DNA from: Halosegnis marinus
GTDB taxonomy: Archaea; Halobacteriota; Halobacteria; Halobacteriales; Haloarculaceae
Assembly (NCBI RefSeq): GCF_029338355.1
Contig: NZ_CP119802.1
Span: 1,426,001 to 1,490,000 of the forward strand
Direction: 5' to 3'
Length of the DNA stretch: 64,000 bases
In this document: piece by piece, positions 16,470 through 24,548 of the stretch
Layout of the letters: every line of letters starts with the position of its first letter
How positions within the stretch are numbered: the first letter of the stretch is position 1
Translations under genes and position numbers: made by a program
The notes under the pieces: model-generated
The model's database searches: none
The model's input: the letters and a program-made list of their open reading frames with translations, nothing else
What the model was told of the DNA's origin: nothing

Positions 16470-17495
16470 TCAGACGCCGACGACGAGCGTCAGAACCGAG
16501 AACAGTAGGTCGCCGTAGGTGACGGCGAGGACGAGGCCGACGAACATCGGGACGATGAACGGAAGTCCCGGGGTGAGCCACACCTCGTCCTCCGCGACGA
16601 GCACCTCCAGCCCGGCGCGGAGGCCGTCGGGGGTGGTGCCGTAGGCGCTCCCGTCGAGGCTCGCGAGGAAGGCGGCCGCGCCCCACGGGTCGTCCACGTC
16701 CGCGACCCGGCGGACGGCCGGGGTGAGCGCCTCGCCGCCGTCGGCCACCGCGGGCCCGGCCGCGAGCGCGCCGTCGGTCGGGTCGCCGCGCTCGCCCTCG
16801 GGGGGAAGCGAGGCGGGGTCGCGGTAGCGGTCGGGGTCGCGCCGCAGGTCGGAGAGCGTCAGCCCGCGCCACCGGAGGTACATCCGGAGCGCGTCGAGGT
16901 CGAGCCCCCGGCGGGTGAAGCCGTCGGGGGTCTCCAGCAGGCTGCCGTAGTCGGTCGCCACGTCGGGGACGCGGGCGGGCCGGCCGACGAACATCGGGAG
17001 CGCGACGTGGCCGGCGAGGACGTTCCGGGCCGCGAGCACGAACGGGAACGCCAGCCCCACGAGCACCGTGTTCGAGAGCACCGTCATCGAGAGCACGCCG
17101 AGCGGCGGGACCACGAGCGGCAGGGTGTCGCCGGGGAGGTAGTAGACGGGGAACTCGGGGAACAGCAGCGCGAGCACCATGATGGCCTTGGCGTCCGCGC
17201 CGCCGAAGCCGCCGACGCGCCAGAACAGGTAGCCGAGCGGCGCGACGATACCGAGCGAGACGGCGGCGTGGACCGCGAACTGCCGGGTCCGGAACGGGTC
17301 GGCCGCCGCCACGCTCGCGTCCGCGACGAACAGCACGGCCCCGACGGAGACGAGCGGGAGCCACAGCACGTTGCGAACCCGCCGGGTGCGGATGTCGCGG
17401 TAGGCCGCGAGCGCGAAGAACGGCACCGCGACCAGCCGGAGCAGGTCCGAAATCGGGCTCGACAGGAGCGATTCGATGGCCGTCGTGGTCGCCAC
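16470..17495 (-). CDS. A24-family prepilin/preflagellin peptidase
   Basis: 341-aa membrane aspartyl protease that cleaves class III signal peptides of archaeal pilins and archaellins. The two catalytic aspartates are visible: one in AAYRDIRTRRVRN (cytoplasmic end of helix 1), one in FGGADAKAI, the archaeal form of the GxGD motif. A long hydrophilic insertion (about residues 185-290) separates the membrane part from the last two helices, making it larger than the minimal ~210-aa FlaK. GTG at 17495 chosen; upstream codons read into the promoter of the divergent lipoprotein gene. A likely substrate is the pilin at 30849. Confidence 0.9.
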   Translation of the reverse strand: MATTTAIESLLSSPISDLLRLVAVPFFALAAYRDIRTRRVRNVLWLPLVSVGAVLFVADASVAAADPFRTRQFAVHAAVSLGIVAPLGYLFWRVGGFGGADAKAIMVLALLFPEFPVYYLPGDTLPLVVPPLGVLSMTVLSNTVLVGLAFPFVLAARNVLAGHVALPMFVGRPARVPDVATDYGSLLETPDGFTRRGLDLDALRMYLRWRGLTLSDLRRDPDRYRDPASLPPEGERGDPTDGALAAGPAVADGGEALTPAVRRVADVDDPWGAAAFLASLDGSAYGTTPDGLRAGLEVLVAEDEVWLTPGLPFIVPMFVGLVLAVTYGDLLFSVLTLVVGV

Positions 17496-17544
17496 GGTCG
17501 GACTGCTCCCCGCTCCGGCTAAGCGATTGGGGTTCCCGGAAAAG

Positions 17545-17552
17545 GAGCCTTT
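17545..17552 (+). promoter_or_regulatory. Candidate TATA element for lipoprotein gene
   Basis: An AT-rich patch, CCTTTATG (about 17548-17555), lies roughly 30-37 nt upstream of the lipoprotein ATG in an otherwise GC-rich 89-nt divergent spacer. Coordinates are approximate by a few bases. Confidence 0.35.
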
Positions 17553-17584
17553 ATGTTCCGCGCACGACAGGTCGGCCCGTATCG

Positions 17585-18496
17585 ATGCAATCACGACGTG
17601 ACGTGCTTCGAGGGGGAGCCGCGCTGGCGGCGACGGGGGTACTGGGCGGACTGGCCGGGTGTTCGGCGATCACCGGCGGCGGGGGCGGGAACTACGCGAA
17701 CTGGATACCGGAGGCCGACGACTACGGCGACCGGGACCACCTCGGGTTCACCACCATCCGGCCGAGCGACATCGCGAGCAACGAGGACGCCTTCTCCGAG
17801 GACTACTTCGACCTGTTGGAGAACACCGAGTCGAACTTCGACGCGACCGGCATCGACTTCGAGGACGTAACCGCCTCGACGTACTTCTCGGGGAGCACCG
17901 TTCTCTCCGGCGGCCTCGACGGCGAGGCGGTCCGTGAGGAACTGGAGGACAACGAGTACGAGGAGGACGACGAGGTCGGCGGCTACCGGCTCTACGTCCC
18001 GGACGGTGTCTCGGATCCGCGGCGGTGTTGGGGCGTCGGCGGGTCCGTGTTCGCCACCAGCGCGGTCGGCGACATGGACGCCGTCGAAACCGCGGAACTA
18101 CTCGTCGAGACGACCGGCGGCGACGGGAGCCGACAGGTCGACGACAGCGAGGCGTTCGGCGCGGTCGTGGACGCGGTCGGCGCGCCCACCATCGGCACCG
18201 GCGGGACCTTCGACGAGGAGGAAGGCGACGAACCAGAGTCGGGGGTGTTCGAACACAGCGTCGGCCGGGGGGCCGCCGTGAACGTCAACGGCGAGACCTC
18301 GGATGTCGCCGCCTACGTCGTGTTCGACGAGGCGGACGACGTCGACACCGGCGACCTGGAGGACTGGGTCGACGAGAACGACGGGAGCGACGGGACCTTC
18401 GACGACGTCGACGACGTCTCGTACAACGCGAACGGCAGGGTCGGTACCGTCTCGGGGACCATCGACACCGACGACCTCGGCGGCCAGTTCCTCTGA
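17585..18496 (+). CDS. Tat-exported lipoprotein, acidic, function unknown
   Basis: 303 aa. Signal MQSRRDVLRGGAALAATGVL carries a twin-arginine motif and is followed by a lipobox ending GGLAGCS, with the lipid-attachment cysteine at residue 26. The mature part is highly acidic (runs such as EEDDEVGG, DEEEGDEPE), predicted extracellular and membrane-anchored. No catalytic motif or recognised domain; two similarly sized halves with FTTIRPSDIASNEDAF and AAYVVFDEADDVDTGD patches. Divergent from the prepilin peptidase. Confidence 0.85.
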   Translation: MQSRRDVLRGGAALAATGVLGGLAGCSAITGGGGGNYANWIPEADDYGDRDHLGFTTIRPSDIASNEDAFSEDYFDLLENTESNFDATGIDFEDVTASTYFSGSTVLSGGLDGEAVREELEDNEYEEDDEVGGYRLYVPDGVSDPRRCWGVGGSVFATSAVGDMDAVETAELLVETTGGDGSRQVDDSEAFGAVVDAVGAPTIGTGGTFDEEEGDEPESGVFEHSVGRGAAVNVNGETSDVAAYVVFDEADDVDTGDLEDWVDENDGSDGTFDDVDDVSYNANGRVGTVSGTIDTDDLGGQFL

Positions 18497-18511
18497 CGCG
18501 ACCGTCGCCCC

Positions 18512-19207
18512 CTACTCGTGGGGCGTGCGGATGTCCTCGGCGCGGAGTTCGTCGTGTGCGCGCCACGTCCGCGGGCGGCAGGCGACGACGAGCGCGCCCG
18601 CGAAGACGACGGCGAGCGTGAGGGTCACGACGACGCCGGGGACCATCCCGACGGCGGCGCTCGCGGGCCACGGCTCGGGCGTGAAGGCCGTCACTCGGAG
18701 CACCCACGCCCCGTCGAGGATGGCGAACAGCGGGAGGTACACCCGCCGCAGCCGGTGGGCGACGGCCTCCTCGGCGGTGATGCGCAGCGCCGGCTGGTGG
18801 TAGTCGGCCGCCAGCCGCTCGCGCCAGTCGGGCGACGGCTCGCGCGAGGGGTCGAGGCCGACGGCGAAGACGTTCCGCTGGAGGGTGCGGACCCGCGAGC
18901 GCCACATGTCGTACGCGCGGTAGCGGCGCGCCTCGATGACGAGGAAGAGGCCGACCGCGAGATTCCCGATGAGCAGCACGTAGTGGGGGTTCGACTCGTT
19001 CGTGAACGCCCACGTCAACACGGCCGCGAGCAGGAGGACGGCCCAGTTCGTCGTGCGGTCCAGCCGCTCGCGCCACAGCTTCATCCGGTGGACCTCGCCG
19101 CGGTAGAGGTGGGCCATCGCCCCCGACGGCCCCATCTCCTCGTCGAGGAGGCCCCGGCCGACGCCGGGGTCGAGGGGCGGGCGCTCCTCGGAGTCGGCGT
19201 CCGTCAT
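18512..19207 (-). CDS. DUF2270 membrane protein
   Basis: 231 aa. Soluble N-terminus with AHLYRGEVHRMKLWRERLD, two adjacent helices (TTNWAVLLLAAVLTWAFTNE; YVLLIGNLAVGLFLVIEARR), a central YRAYDMWRSRVRTLQRNVFA segment, and a C-terminal helix pair. These match DUF2270. Function unknown. Its ATG lies within the last 4 nt of the upstream regulator gene (ATGA overlap), so the two are co-translated. Confidence 0.87.
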   Translation of the reverse strand: MTDADSEERPPLDPGVGRGLLDEEMGPSGAMAHLYRGEVHRMKLWRERLDRTTNWAVLLLAAVLTWAFTNESNPHYVLLIGNLAVGLFLVIEARRYRAYDMWRSRVRTLQRNVFAVGLDPSREPSPDWRERLAADYHQPALRITAEEAVAHRLRRVYLPLFAILDGAWVLRVTAFTPEPWPASAAVGMVPGVVVTLTLAVVFAGALVVACRPRTWRAHDELRAEDIRTPHE

Positions 19208-19617
19208 TCCGGCTCCGGCGGGGCCGCCCGCTCGCCGTCGGCCGCGCCGTCGTACTTCTCGCGGAACTCGGCGATGAGCTGACCCATCTCGGCGTACCAG
19301 TCGTTGAGCATGCGCTGCATCGCGTCGGCCACCTCGTCGGGCGGCGCGGGCGCGAACACGTGGTAGTAGCTCCCCGAGTCGAAGCTCCGCTGCTCCTTCT
19401 CCACGACGCCGGCCTCCGCCAGCCGGCGGAGCGAGCGGTACGCGGTGGTGCGCTCGCGGTCGATCTCCGCGGCGAGTTCGTCCACGGTGAGGGGTCCGTC
19501 GGCCTCGACGAGGATGGCGAACGCGCGCCGATCGAGGTCGGACAGCCCGTGGAAGCAGTCGAGCAGCGACTCGCACTCCAGCTCCCGACCCAGCATCTCC
19601 GCCATCGAGTCGACCAT
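19204..19617 (-). CDS. Winged-helix transcriptional regulator (MarR/TrmB-like)
   Basis: 137 aa. A winged helix at about residues 22-85 (FAILVEADGPLTVDELAAEI; RERTTAYRSLRRLAEAGVVE) and a C-terminal helix (MLNDWYAEMGQLIAEFREKY) likely for dimerisation. Two cysteines, C15 and C21 (LECESLLDC), sit just before the winged helix. It lies 43 nt downstream of the YeeE pair on the same strand, so it could regulate the sulfur operon in which it may be transcribed; this is inference. It overlaps the DUF2270 gene. Confidence 0.83.
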   Translation of the reverse strand: MVDSMAEMLGRELECESLLDCFHGLSDLDRRAFAILVEADGPLTVDELAAEIDRERTTAYRSLRRLAEAGVVEKEQRSFDSGSYYHVFAPAPPDEVADAMQRMLNDWYAEMGQLIAEFREKYDGAADGERAAPPEPE

Positions 19618-19660
19618 CAGCGGACACCTCCGGCGCGGCGGCCGAAAACGCTTGCGCGGC

Positions 19661-20131
19661 TCACGCCTCGGCCCCCGCGCCCGCTCCCGAGCGCGCGCCG
19701 ACCGTCTCGCGGAGCCACCCCTGCAGGTACGCGCCGGCGAACATCCCGCCGACGGCCCACAGGATGGGGAGGTTCCCGACCCCGAGGCTGGCGTACGCGG
19801 CTCCCGGACAGATGCCCGAGAGGCCCCAGCCGGCGCCGAACACGACGCCGCCGACGAGGACGTTCGAGTCGAACGACTTCAGCCGCCGGGCGTACGCGCG
19901 CTCCGTCAGGGGCGCGGTGCCGCCGGCCCGCTCCGCGACGGCGAAGGCGATGCCCGAGACCGTCGCCGCCCCGCCCATCACGAGCAGCAGGCCGAAGTCC
20001 TCGAACTGCAGGAAGTCGAGGACCACCTCCGGGCGGGCCATCTCCGAGACGGCGAGGCCGACGCCGAAGACGAGGCCGCCGACGAACACCGCCGGGAGGA
20101 ACAGCGGGTGTCCCCCGTCGTCGGCGCTCAC
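19661..20131 (-). CDS. YeeE/YedE family protein, second half-size subunit
   Basis: 156 aa; GTG start overlapping the previous gene by 4 nt. About four hydrophobic helices with the family motif GAGWGLSGICPGAAYASLG, whose cysteine aligns with the substrate cysteine of YeeE/TsuA thiosulfate or sulfane-sulfur permeases. Together with the preceding gene it makes a split YeeE transporter, a common arrangement. Predicted to move a reduced sulfur compound across the membrane. Confidence 0.9.
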   Translation of the reverse strand: MSADDGGHPLFLPAVFVGGLVFGVGLAVSEMARPEVVLDFLQFEDFGLLLVMGGAATVSGIAFAVAERAGGTAPLTERAYARRLKSFDSNVLVGGVVFGAGWGLSGICPGAAYASLGVGNLPILWAVGGMFAGAYLQGWLRETVGARSGAGAGAEA

Positions 20132-20607
20132 GGCGTCACCCCCACGGCGGCGACGAGCTGTGCCGTTCCGATCGCCACGGCGAGGAACGTCGCCACGTTC
20201 AGTATCGAGGTGCGCGAGCGCGACCCGACGCCGCAGACGCCGTGGCCGGAGGTACACCCCTTGCCGAGGCGGGTGCCGGCGCCGACGAGGACGCCGCCGA
20301 GCGCCAGCCGCCACGGCTGCACGTCGGTGGTCCACGGCCCCTCGCCGAGCGTGAAGGCGTACGCCGCCGCGCCGAGCACGATGCCGACGGAGAAGACGAC
20401 GCGCCAGTCCCGGGAGGCGCGGTACTTCGCGAACCGCTGCCGGTCGGAGACGTACGACAGCGTCGATTCGAGGAACGTGCTCGCGCCGACCGGAATCGCC
20501 GTCAGCGCGTAGACGAACACGGTTCCCAACCCGATGAGCAGGCCGCCGAGGAGATAGTGGGCGGTGCCGTTCGGGAACAGCCCCGCGAGCGTGGATTCGA
20601 GCGCCAT
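20128..20607 (-). CDS. YeeE/YedE family protein, first half-size subunit
   Basis: 159 aa; ATG at 20607 overlaps the stop of the rhodanese-MBL gene (TGATG). Hydrophobic helices flank the motif RLGKGCTSGHGVCGVGSRS, which carries the conserved cysteine of the GCTSGHG signature. Forms the N-terminal half of a split YeeE/TsuA-type sulfur transporter with the next gene. Order and overlaps indicate one operon: rhodanese-MBL, YeeE-N, YeeE-C, regulator, DUF2270. Confidence 0.92.
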   Translation of the reverse strand: MALESTLAGLFPNGTAHYLLGGLLIGLGTVFVYALTAIPVGASTFLESTLSYVSDRQRFAKYRASRDWRVVFSVGIVLGAAAYAFTLGEGPWTTDVQPWRLALGGVLVGAGTRLGKGCTSGHGVCGVGSRSRTSILNVATFLAVAIGTAQLVAAVGVTP

Positions 20608-21779
20608 CACTCCCCCGCAGCGCAGTTGTTCGGGCCGAGCTCCATCGTGAACGCCTCGTCGTCGTCCGCGGTCTCGCGGCCGAGGTTCGTGGCGATGATG
20701 GACTCGTAGTTCGCCGGCCGGGGCGGCATGTCCGCGAGCACGCGCTCGACGAAGGTCTCCCGGTCGACGCCGAGCAGGTCGAGGTCGTCGACCAGGTCGC
20801 CGACCGTCGCGAGGTAGGCGCCGTCGTCACGCGCCTCGGTGCGCTCGCCGAAGTGTGCCGGCCCGACGAGGGTGTCGTCGGGCAGCGTGAGCAGGCGGTC
20901 GTGGAGCGTGTCGTACAGCGTCCGCGCGGCGTCGGCGGCCCCGGCGTCGCCCTCCTCCAGGTCGGGGCGCGCGACGCTGTCCACGAACAGGGTGTCGCCC
21001 GTCAGCGCGAGCGCGTCGTCCACCCGGTAGGTCGTCATCCCCGAGGTGTGGCCGGGCGTGTGGCGGACGGTCAGGGTCGCGCCGCCGACGGCGAGTTCCT
21101 CGCCGCCCGCGACCGTCCGTACCTCGTCGGCGTAGGTCGCGCCCCGGTCGGCCGCCGCCGCGGGCAGGACCGCCGTCGCGCCCGTCGCCGCGGCGAGTTC
21201 GCGCAGGCCGCTGACGTGGTCGGCGTGGACGTGGGTGTCGAGGACGTGGGTTATCTCGACGCCGAGGTCGTCGGCGTCGGCGACGTAGCGGTCGGTGAAC
21301 GCGCGCAGGGGGTCGATAACGGCCGCTTCGCCCTCCGAGACGACCATGTACGCGAGACAGCCCGAGGAGGGCCGGCGGTACTGCCGGACGACCGTGCCGC
21401 TCGGGAGGTCGAGGTCGGTGTGTTCGTACAGCCGCGCCCAGCCGCGCATCCCGTCGTCGAGGTGGGAGGTCTCGTAGCCCGCGTCGGCGAGCAGGCCGGC
21501 GACGAACTCGCTCGACGTCCCCTTCGCGCAGACGACCACGACCGGCTCGTCGGCCGGTACGTCCGCGACGAGCGACTCGTCGAGCCCGTCGAGGAAGTCG
21601 AAGTAGGGGACGTTCACGGACGTGACGTTCGGCGCGTCGATGTGCCACTCCCCGTAGTCCGCGCGTGCCCGCGTGTCGAGCAGGGTGACCCGCTCGCCCG
21701 CGTCGATGCGGCGCTTCAGGTCGGCCGGCGCGGTCGGCTCTATCTCGGACTCGGTCTCCGGGAACATCGCCTCGTTCAT
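20607..21779 (-). CDS. Rhodanese plus metallo-beta-lactamase fusion (persulfide dioxygenase-like)
   Basis: 390 aa. N-terminal rhodanese domain at about residues 16-120 with active-site C84 in VVVVCAKGTSSE. C-terminal MBL domain at about 128-340 with the metal motif THVHADHVSG (182-191), HTPGHTSG, LTGDTLFVDSVARPDL. The ETHE1/Blh class oxidises glutathione- or low-molecular-weight persulfides to sulfite; domain order here (rhodanese first) differs from the commoner C-terminal rhodanese fusions. Heads the sulfur operon. CCCTTTTGAC (minus strand of about 21802-21811) lies 23-32 nt upstream. Confidence 0.92.
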   Translation of the reverse strand: MNEAMFPETESEIEPTAPADLKRRIDAGERVTLLDTRARADYGEWHIDAPNVTSVNVPYFDFLDGLDESLVADVPADEPVVVVCAKGTSSEFVAGLLADAGYETSHLDDGMRGWARLYEHTDLDLPSGTVVRQYRRPSSGCLAYMVVSEGEAAVIDPLRAFTDRYVADADDLGVEITHVLDTHVHADHVSGLRELAAATGATAVLPAAAADRGATYADEVRTVAGGEELAVGGATLTVRHTPGHTSGMTTYRVDDALALTGDTLFVDSVARPDLEEGDAGAADAARTLYDTLHDRLLTLPDDTLVGPAHFGERTEARDDGAYLATVGDLVDDLDLLGVDRETFVERVLADMPPRPANYESIIATNLGRETADDDEAFTMELGPNNCAAGE

Positions 21780-21947
21780 ACCCGTCACTCGGACAGGTCG
21801 GTCAAAAGGGTTGCGACTGTCTTGCATTTCTGTTACAACGCGGTAACCCGGACACCGCGTCGAAACCGCGCTACTGCCGCGTAAGGCATCTCCGAGCGAC
21901 TGAGCGTTGTACTGCTCACGAAACGCTTTTGTATCGCTCCTCCAAGA

Positions 21948-21964
21948 TTGCACTTACACTGCAA
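21948..21964. promoter_or_regulatory. Inverted repeat between the divergent sulfur operons
   Basis: TTGCACTTACACTGCAA is a perfect 5-bp inverted repeat (TTGCA/TGCAA) around a 7-nt spacer, ending 3 nt before the TusA ATG. A looser TTG...CAA copy, TTGCATTTCTGTTACAA, lies at about 21823-21839 near the promoter of the divergent rhodanese-MBL gene. Position suggests an operator; no regulator binding is known. Confidence 0.4.
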
Positions 21965-21967
21965 ACC

Positions 21968-22219
21968 ATGGACGACACACAACCCACCGAGACGCTGGAC
22001 GTGAAAGGGGAGAACTGTCCGATGCCGGTCGTGCGGACGAAGCAGGCCGTCGACGGCCTCTCGTCGGGCGACCTGCTCGAAGTGCTGGCAACCGACGCCG
22101 GGAGCGTGAGCGACATCGACGGGTGGGCGGCCGGAACCCCGGGCGTCGCGCTCGAATCCCAGAGCGAGCGCGAGGACGGCGACGGGACCGTGTACGTCCA
22201 CCGGGTGCGCGTCGAATGA
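21968..22219 (+). CDS. tusA: TusA-family sulfurtransferase
   Basis: 83 aa. Sulfur-carrier protein with the family motif KGENCPMPVVRTKQAV; C17 is the persulfide-bearing cysteine. ATG at 21968 chosen because it gives the standard N-terminus; an in-frame TTG at 21929 would add 13 residues over promoter DNA. Its TGA overlaps the ATG of the DsrE-like gene. It likely accepts sulfane sulfur imported or handled by the divergent YeeE/rhodanese operon. Confidence 0.94.
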   Translation: MDDTQPTETLDVKGENCPMPVVRTKQAVDGLSSGDLLEVLATDAGSVSDIDGWAAGTPGVALESQSEREDGDGTVYVHRVRVE

Positions 22220-22770
22220 GCGCCGAGGCGGCCGACGCGGACCCGGCCGAGCGCGTGGCCGAGCTGGAGGAACGGGTCGCGGAACTGGAGGCCCAGCGCG
22301 ACGACGACGAGCAAAAGTCGATGGTCATCGTCGCGACGAAGGGGACGCTCGACATGGCGTACCCGCCGCTCATCCTCGCCTCGACGGCCGCCGCGTTCGG
22401 CTGGGACGTGACCGTCTTCCACACGTTCTGGGGGCTCGACATCCTCCACGAGGAGCGCACCGAGGACCTGAAACTGAGCGCCGTGGGCAACCCCAACATG
22501 CCCGTCCCGAACGCCGTCGCGGCGATTCCGGGGATGGACCGCGTGGCGACGACGATGATGGAGCGGCGCATCGCCGACAACGACACCGCCACCGTCTCCG
22601 AACTGCTCGACACCTGCTTCGAGATGGGCGTCGAGCTCCAGGCGTGCCAGATGACTATCGACCTGATGGGCTACGACGAGGACGACTTCCACGACGAGGT
22701 GACCGTCGGCGTCGGCGCGGCCACGGCGCTGTCCCGGATGGCCGACGCGGACGTCCAGCTGCTCGTCTGA
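22216..22770 (+). CDS. DsrE/DsrF/DrsH-like sulfur-relay protein
   Basis: 184 aa; starts inside the tusA stop codon. Residues 1-35 are a short charged coiled-coil (AERVAELEERVAELEAQRDD). The rest is a DsrE fold: MVIVATKGTLDMAYPPLILA, FGWDVTVFHTFWGLDILHEE, and a C-terminal ELQACQMTIDLMGYDEDDF with the candidate persulfide cysteine. TusA-DsrE pairs pass sulfane sulfur between carriers. Cytosolic, possibly membrane-associated through the variable loop (AAIPGMDRVATTMMERRI). Confidence 0.92.
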   Translation: MSAEAADADPAERVAELEERVAELEAQRDDDEQKSMVIVATKGTLDMAYPPLILASTAAAFGWDVTVFHTFWGLDILHEERTEDLKLSAVGNPNMPVPNAVAAIPGMDRVATTMMERRIADNDTATVSELLDTCFEMGVELQACQMTIDLMGYDEDDFHDEVTVGVGAATALSRMADADVQLLV

Positions 22771-22830
22771 GCGTCCCACACCTACACAAGGGCTTTATTC
22801 CGCGGCGGGGAACCCGGCGGTTGGTCCCCG

Positions 22831-23868
22831 ATGCAGCGAACGGTAGCGGTCGCGTACTACCCGGAAGGCGCCGGGCACGCGACACGGATGACGGCGATAG
22901 CACAGGCGCTGGAACGACGCGGCGCGGCGGTTCGGCTGGCCGGCGGCGGCGACGGGAGCCGGTTCGTCGCGCTCAACGGCTACGACGAGTTCGAGCCGAC
23001 GCCCGTCGACTACATCGACACCTACCAGGGCGACGCGCCCCACCGGGTACTCACCGAGAGCCTCCCCGCGACGGCCGCGCGCATCCGCGACTACGTCGGC
23101 TGGCTTCGGCGAATCGATCCGGACGCGCTCGTCACCGACGACATGTTCGCGGCGATGGCCGCCGCGCGCGTCGGCACGCCGCTGTACGTCCTGAAACACG
23201 ACCTCCCGCCGCTGTACGACGACCCGGTGGAGCGGGCCGGCGCGGCCGTCCACACCCGCTTCCAGCGGTCGGCGGCGCGGGCGTTCTTCTTCCCGACGGT
23301 CCGGCCCGACGCCGACATCGCCCCCGACGACGTGACCCGGGTCCCTCCGGTCGCGCTCCCGGGGGACGACGACCCCGACCGCGCGCCCGACGTGGTCTGT
23401 GTCCCGAGCCACTTCTCGTCGTTCGACCGGGTGGCCGACCGACTCTCGCGCGACGGCCGCGACGTCGTGAACGTCGGCGCCGACGACTGGGAGCCGGTGC
23501 CCTCGCTGCTCCCCTATCTCCGGGCGGCTGACCTCGTCGTCTGTTCGGGGTACTCGACGATAATGGACGCCGCCGTCGCCGGCACGCCCTGTGTCGTCCG
23601 CCCGGCGACCGACGAACAGCGCGCCGTCGCCGACTGGCTCGACGGGACCGCGGGGTTCGCCGTCGCCGACGACGCGCTCGACGTGCTCGACGCGGCCGAC
23701 GACCCGCCGGTCTCCCCCGAGTTCGAGAACGGCGGCCGCGAGATCGCGGCGCGCGTGCTCGCCGACCTCGCCGGGCGCGCGAGCGACGCGGCGGACCTCC
23801 CCACGGACGACGGCGCCGGCGGCTGGCGGCGACGGCTCGCCGGCCTCAATGCCCGGACCCTCCTCTGA
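22831..23868 (+). CDS. Glycosyltransferase, GT-B fold (MurG/UGT-like)
   Basis: 345 aa. N-terminal YYPEGAGHATRMTAIAQALE resembles the GxGH-type acceptor loop of GT28/UGT enzymes. The C-terminal half has the nucleotide-sugar site pattern LVVCSGYSTIMDAAVAGTPCVVRPATDEQ, with the G..(T)..EA..aG.P arrangement seen as MDAAVAGTP. Sugar donor and acceptor unknown. A TATA-like GGCTTTATTCC lies 31-40 nt upstream. Monocistronic in appearance. Confidence 0.85.
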   Translation: MQRTVAVAYYPEGAGHATRMTAIAQALERRGAAVRLAGGGDGSRFVALNGYDEFEPTPVDYIDTYQGDAPHRVLTESLPATAARIRDYVGWLRRIDPDALVTDDMFAAMAAARVGTPLYVLKHDLPPLYDDPVERAGAAVHTRFQRSAARAFFFPTVRPDADIAPDDVTRVPPVALPGDDDPDRAPDVVCVPSHFSSFDRVADRLSRDGRDVVNVGADDWEPVPSLLPYLRAADLVVCSGYSTIMDAAVAGTPCVVRPATDEQRAVADWLDGTAGFAVADDALDVLDAADDPPVSPEFENGGREIAARVLADLAGRASDAADLPTDDGAGGWRRRLAGLNARTLL

Positions 23869-24054
23869 GGGCACTCCCTCACATCCGGGGGACGCGCGTC
23901 CGACCGAACCGTGCGGCCCGACTGATGGGGAAACCCCGTCGCGAGCGCGGTCATCGACCGGGCGTTTCTCTCTCCACGGGGTTCCGGCGGCGACCGGTCG
24001 GTCCCCGTACCGGCTTCACCGTCGAGGCCCCGGAGCGCGACGACGCGGCCCGAA

Positions 24055-24357
24055 TCAGGCCCCCTCTTCCGTCGTCCTCTCTCCCTCGGTCGCTGTTCCC
24101 TCTCCGGTCGCCGTCCCCTCCTCGGTTGGTGACGCCTCCTCCGTGGGTGTCTCCTCCTCGGTTTCCGTTTCGGCCTCGGTCGGGGTGTCGGTCTCCACCT
24201 CGGCGGTGGTCGCCGTCGGGTCGCCGGGGGTGCCGCCGACCGCGGTTTCGGTACTGTTGCCGGGCGATTCGGCGTCGCTACAGCCCGCCAGCCCGGCCGC
24301 GACGGCCGCGCCGACCGCGACGACGAACCGACGGCGGGAGCGTTCCGTTCGTTCCAT
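24055..24357 (-). CDS. Tat lipoprotein with Thr/Glu-rich low-complexity body
   Basis: 100 aa. Twin-arginine N-terminus RSRRRFVVAVGAAVAAGLA then lipobox GCS (C near residue 27). The whole mature part is a Thr/Glu/Ala/Pro/Gly linker with repeats of the type TPTEAET, TPTEEAS, TATGEG, and no folded domain follows. Such linkers normally tether an exported domain (for example halocyanin), so this may be a remnant or a stand-alone surface spacer. TATA-like GTGTATAAC (minus strand of about 24388-24397) precedes it. Confidence 0.72.
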   Translation of the reverse strand: MERTERSRRRFVVAVGAAVAAGLAGCSDAESPGNSTETAVGGTPGDPTATTAEVETDTPTEAETETEEETPTEEASPTEEGTATGEGTATEGERTTEEGA

Positions 24358-24548
24358 GCGGTTCGGGCGCTCGCTCGCGGCGCCCATTGTTATACACCGG
24401 GCGCGAGCCGCCGACCGCGGGTAAGCCCGCCGCCCCCGCGAGTACGACGGGCGTACGCACGGGGCCGGACGACCGCGGCCGCGAAACCGCGGCTTACGGC
24501 GCAGCCGCTGTCGGGCGAAAAGGGAGAGAAAGGCGGCGGGTCGCGACC

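Noticed and set aside
24055-24357. Halocyanin or other cupredoxin
   Set aside because: The Tat lipobox and T/E linker fit the start of such proteins, but no copper-binding domain is encoded before the stop.
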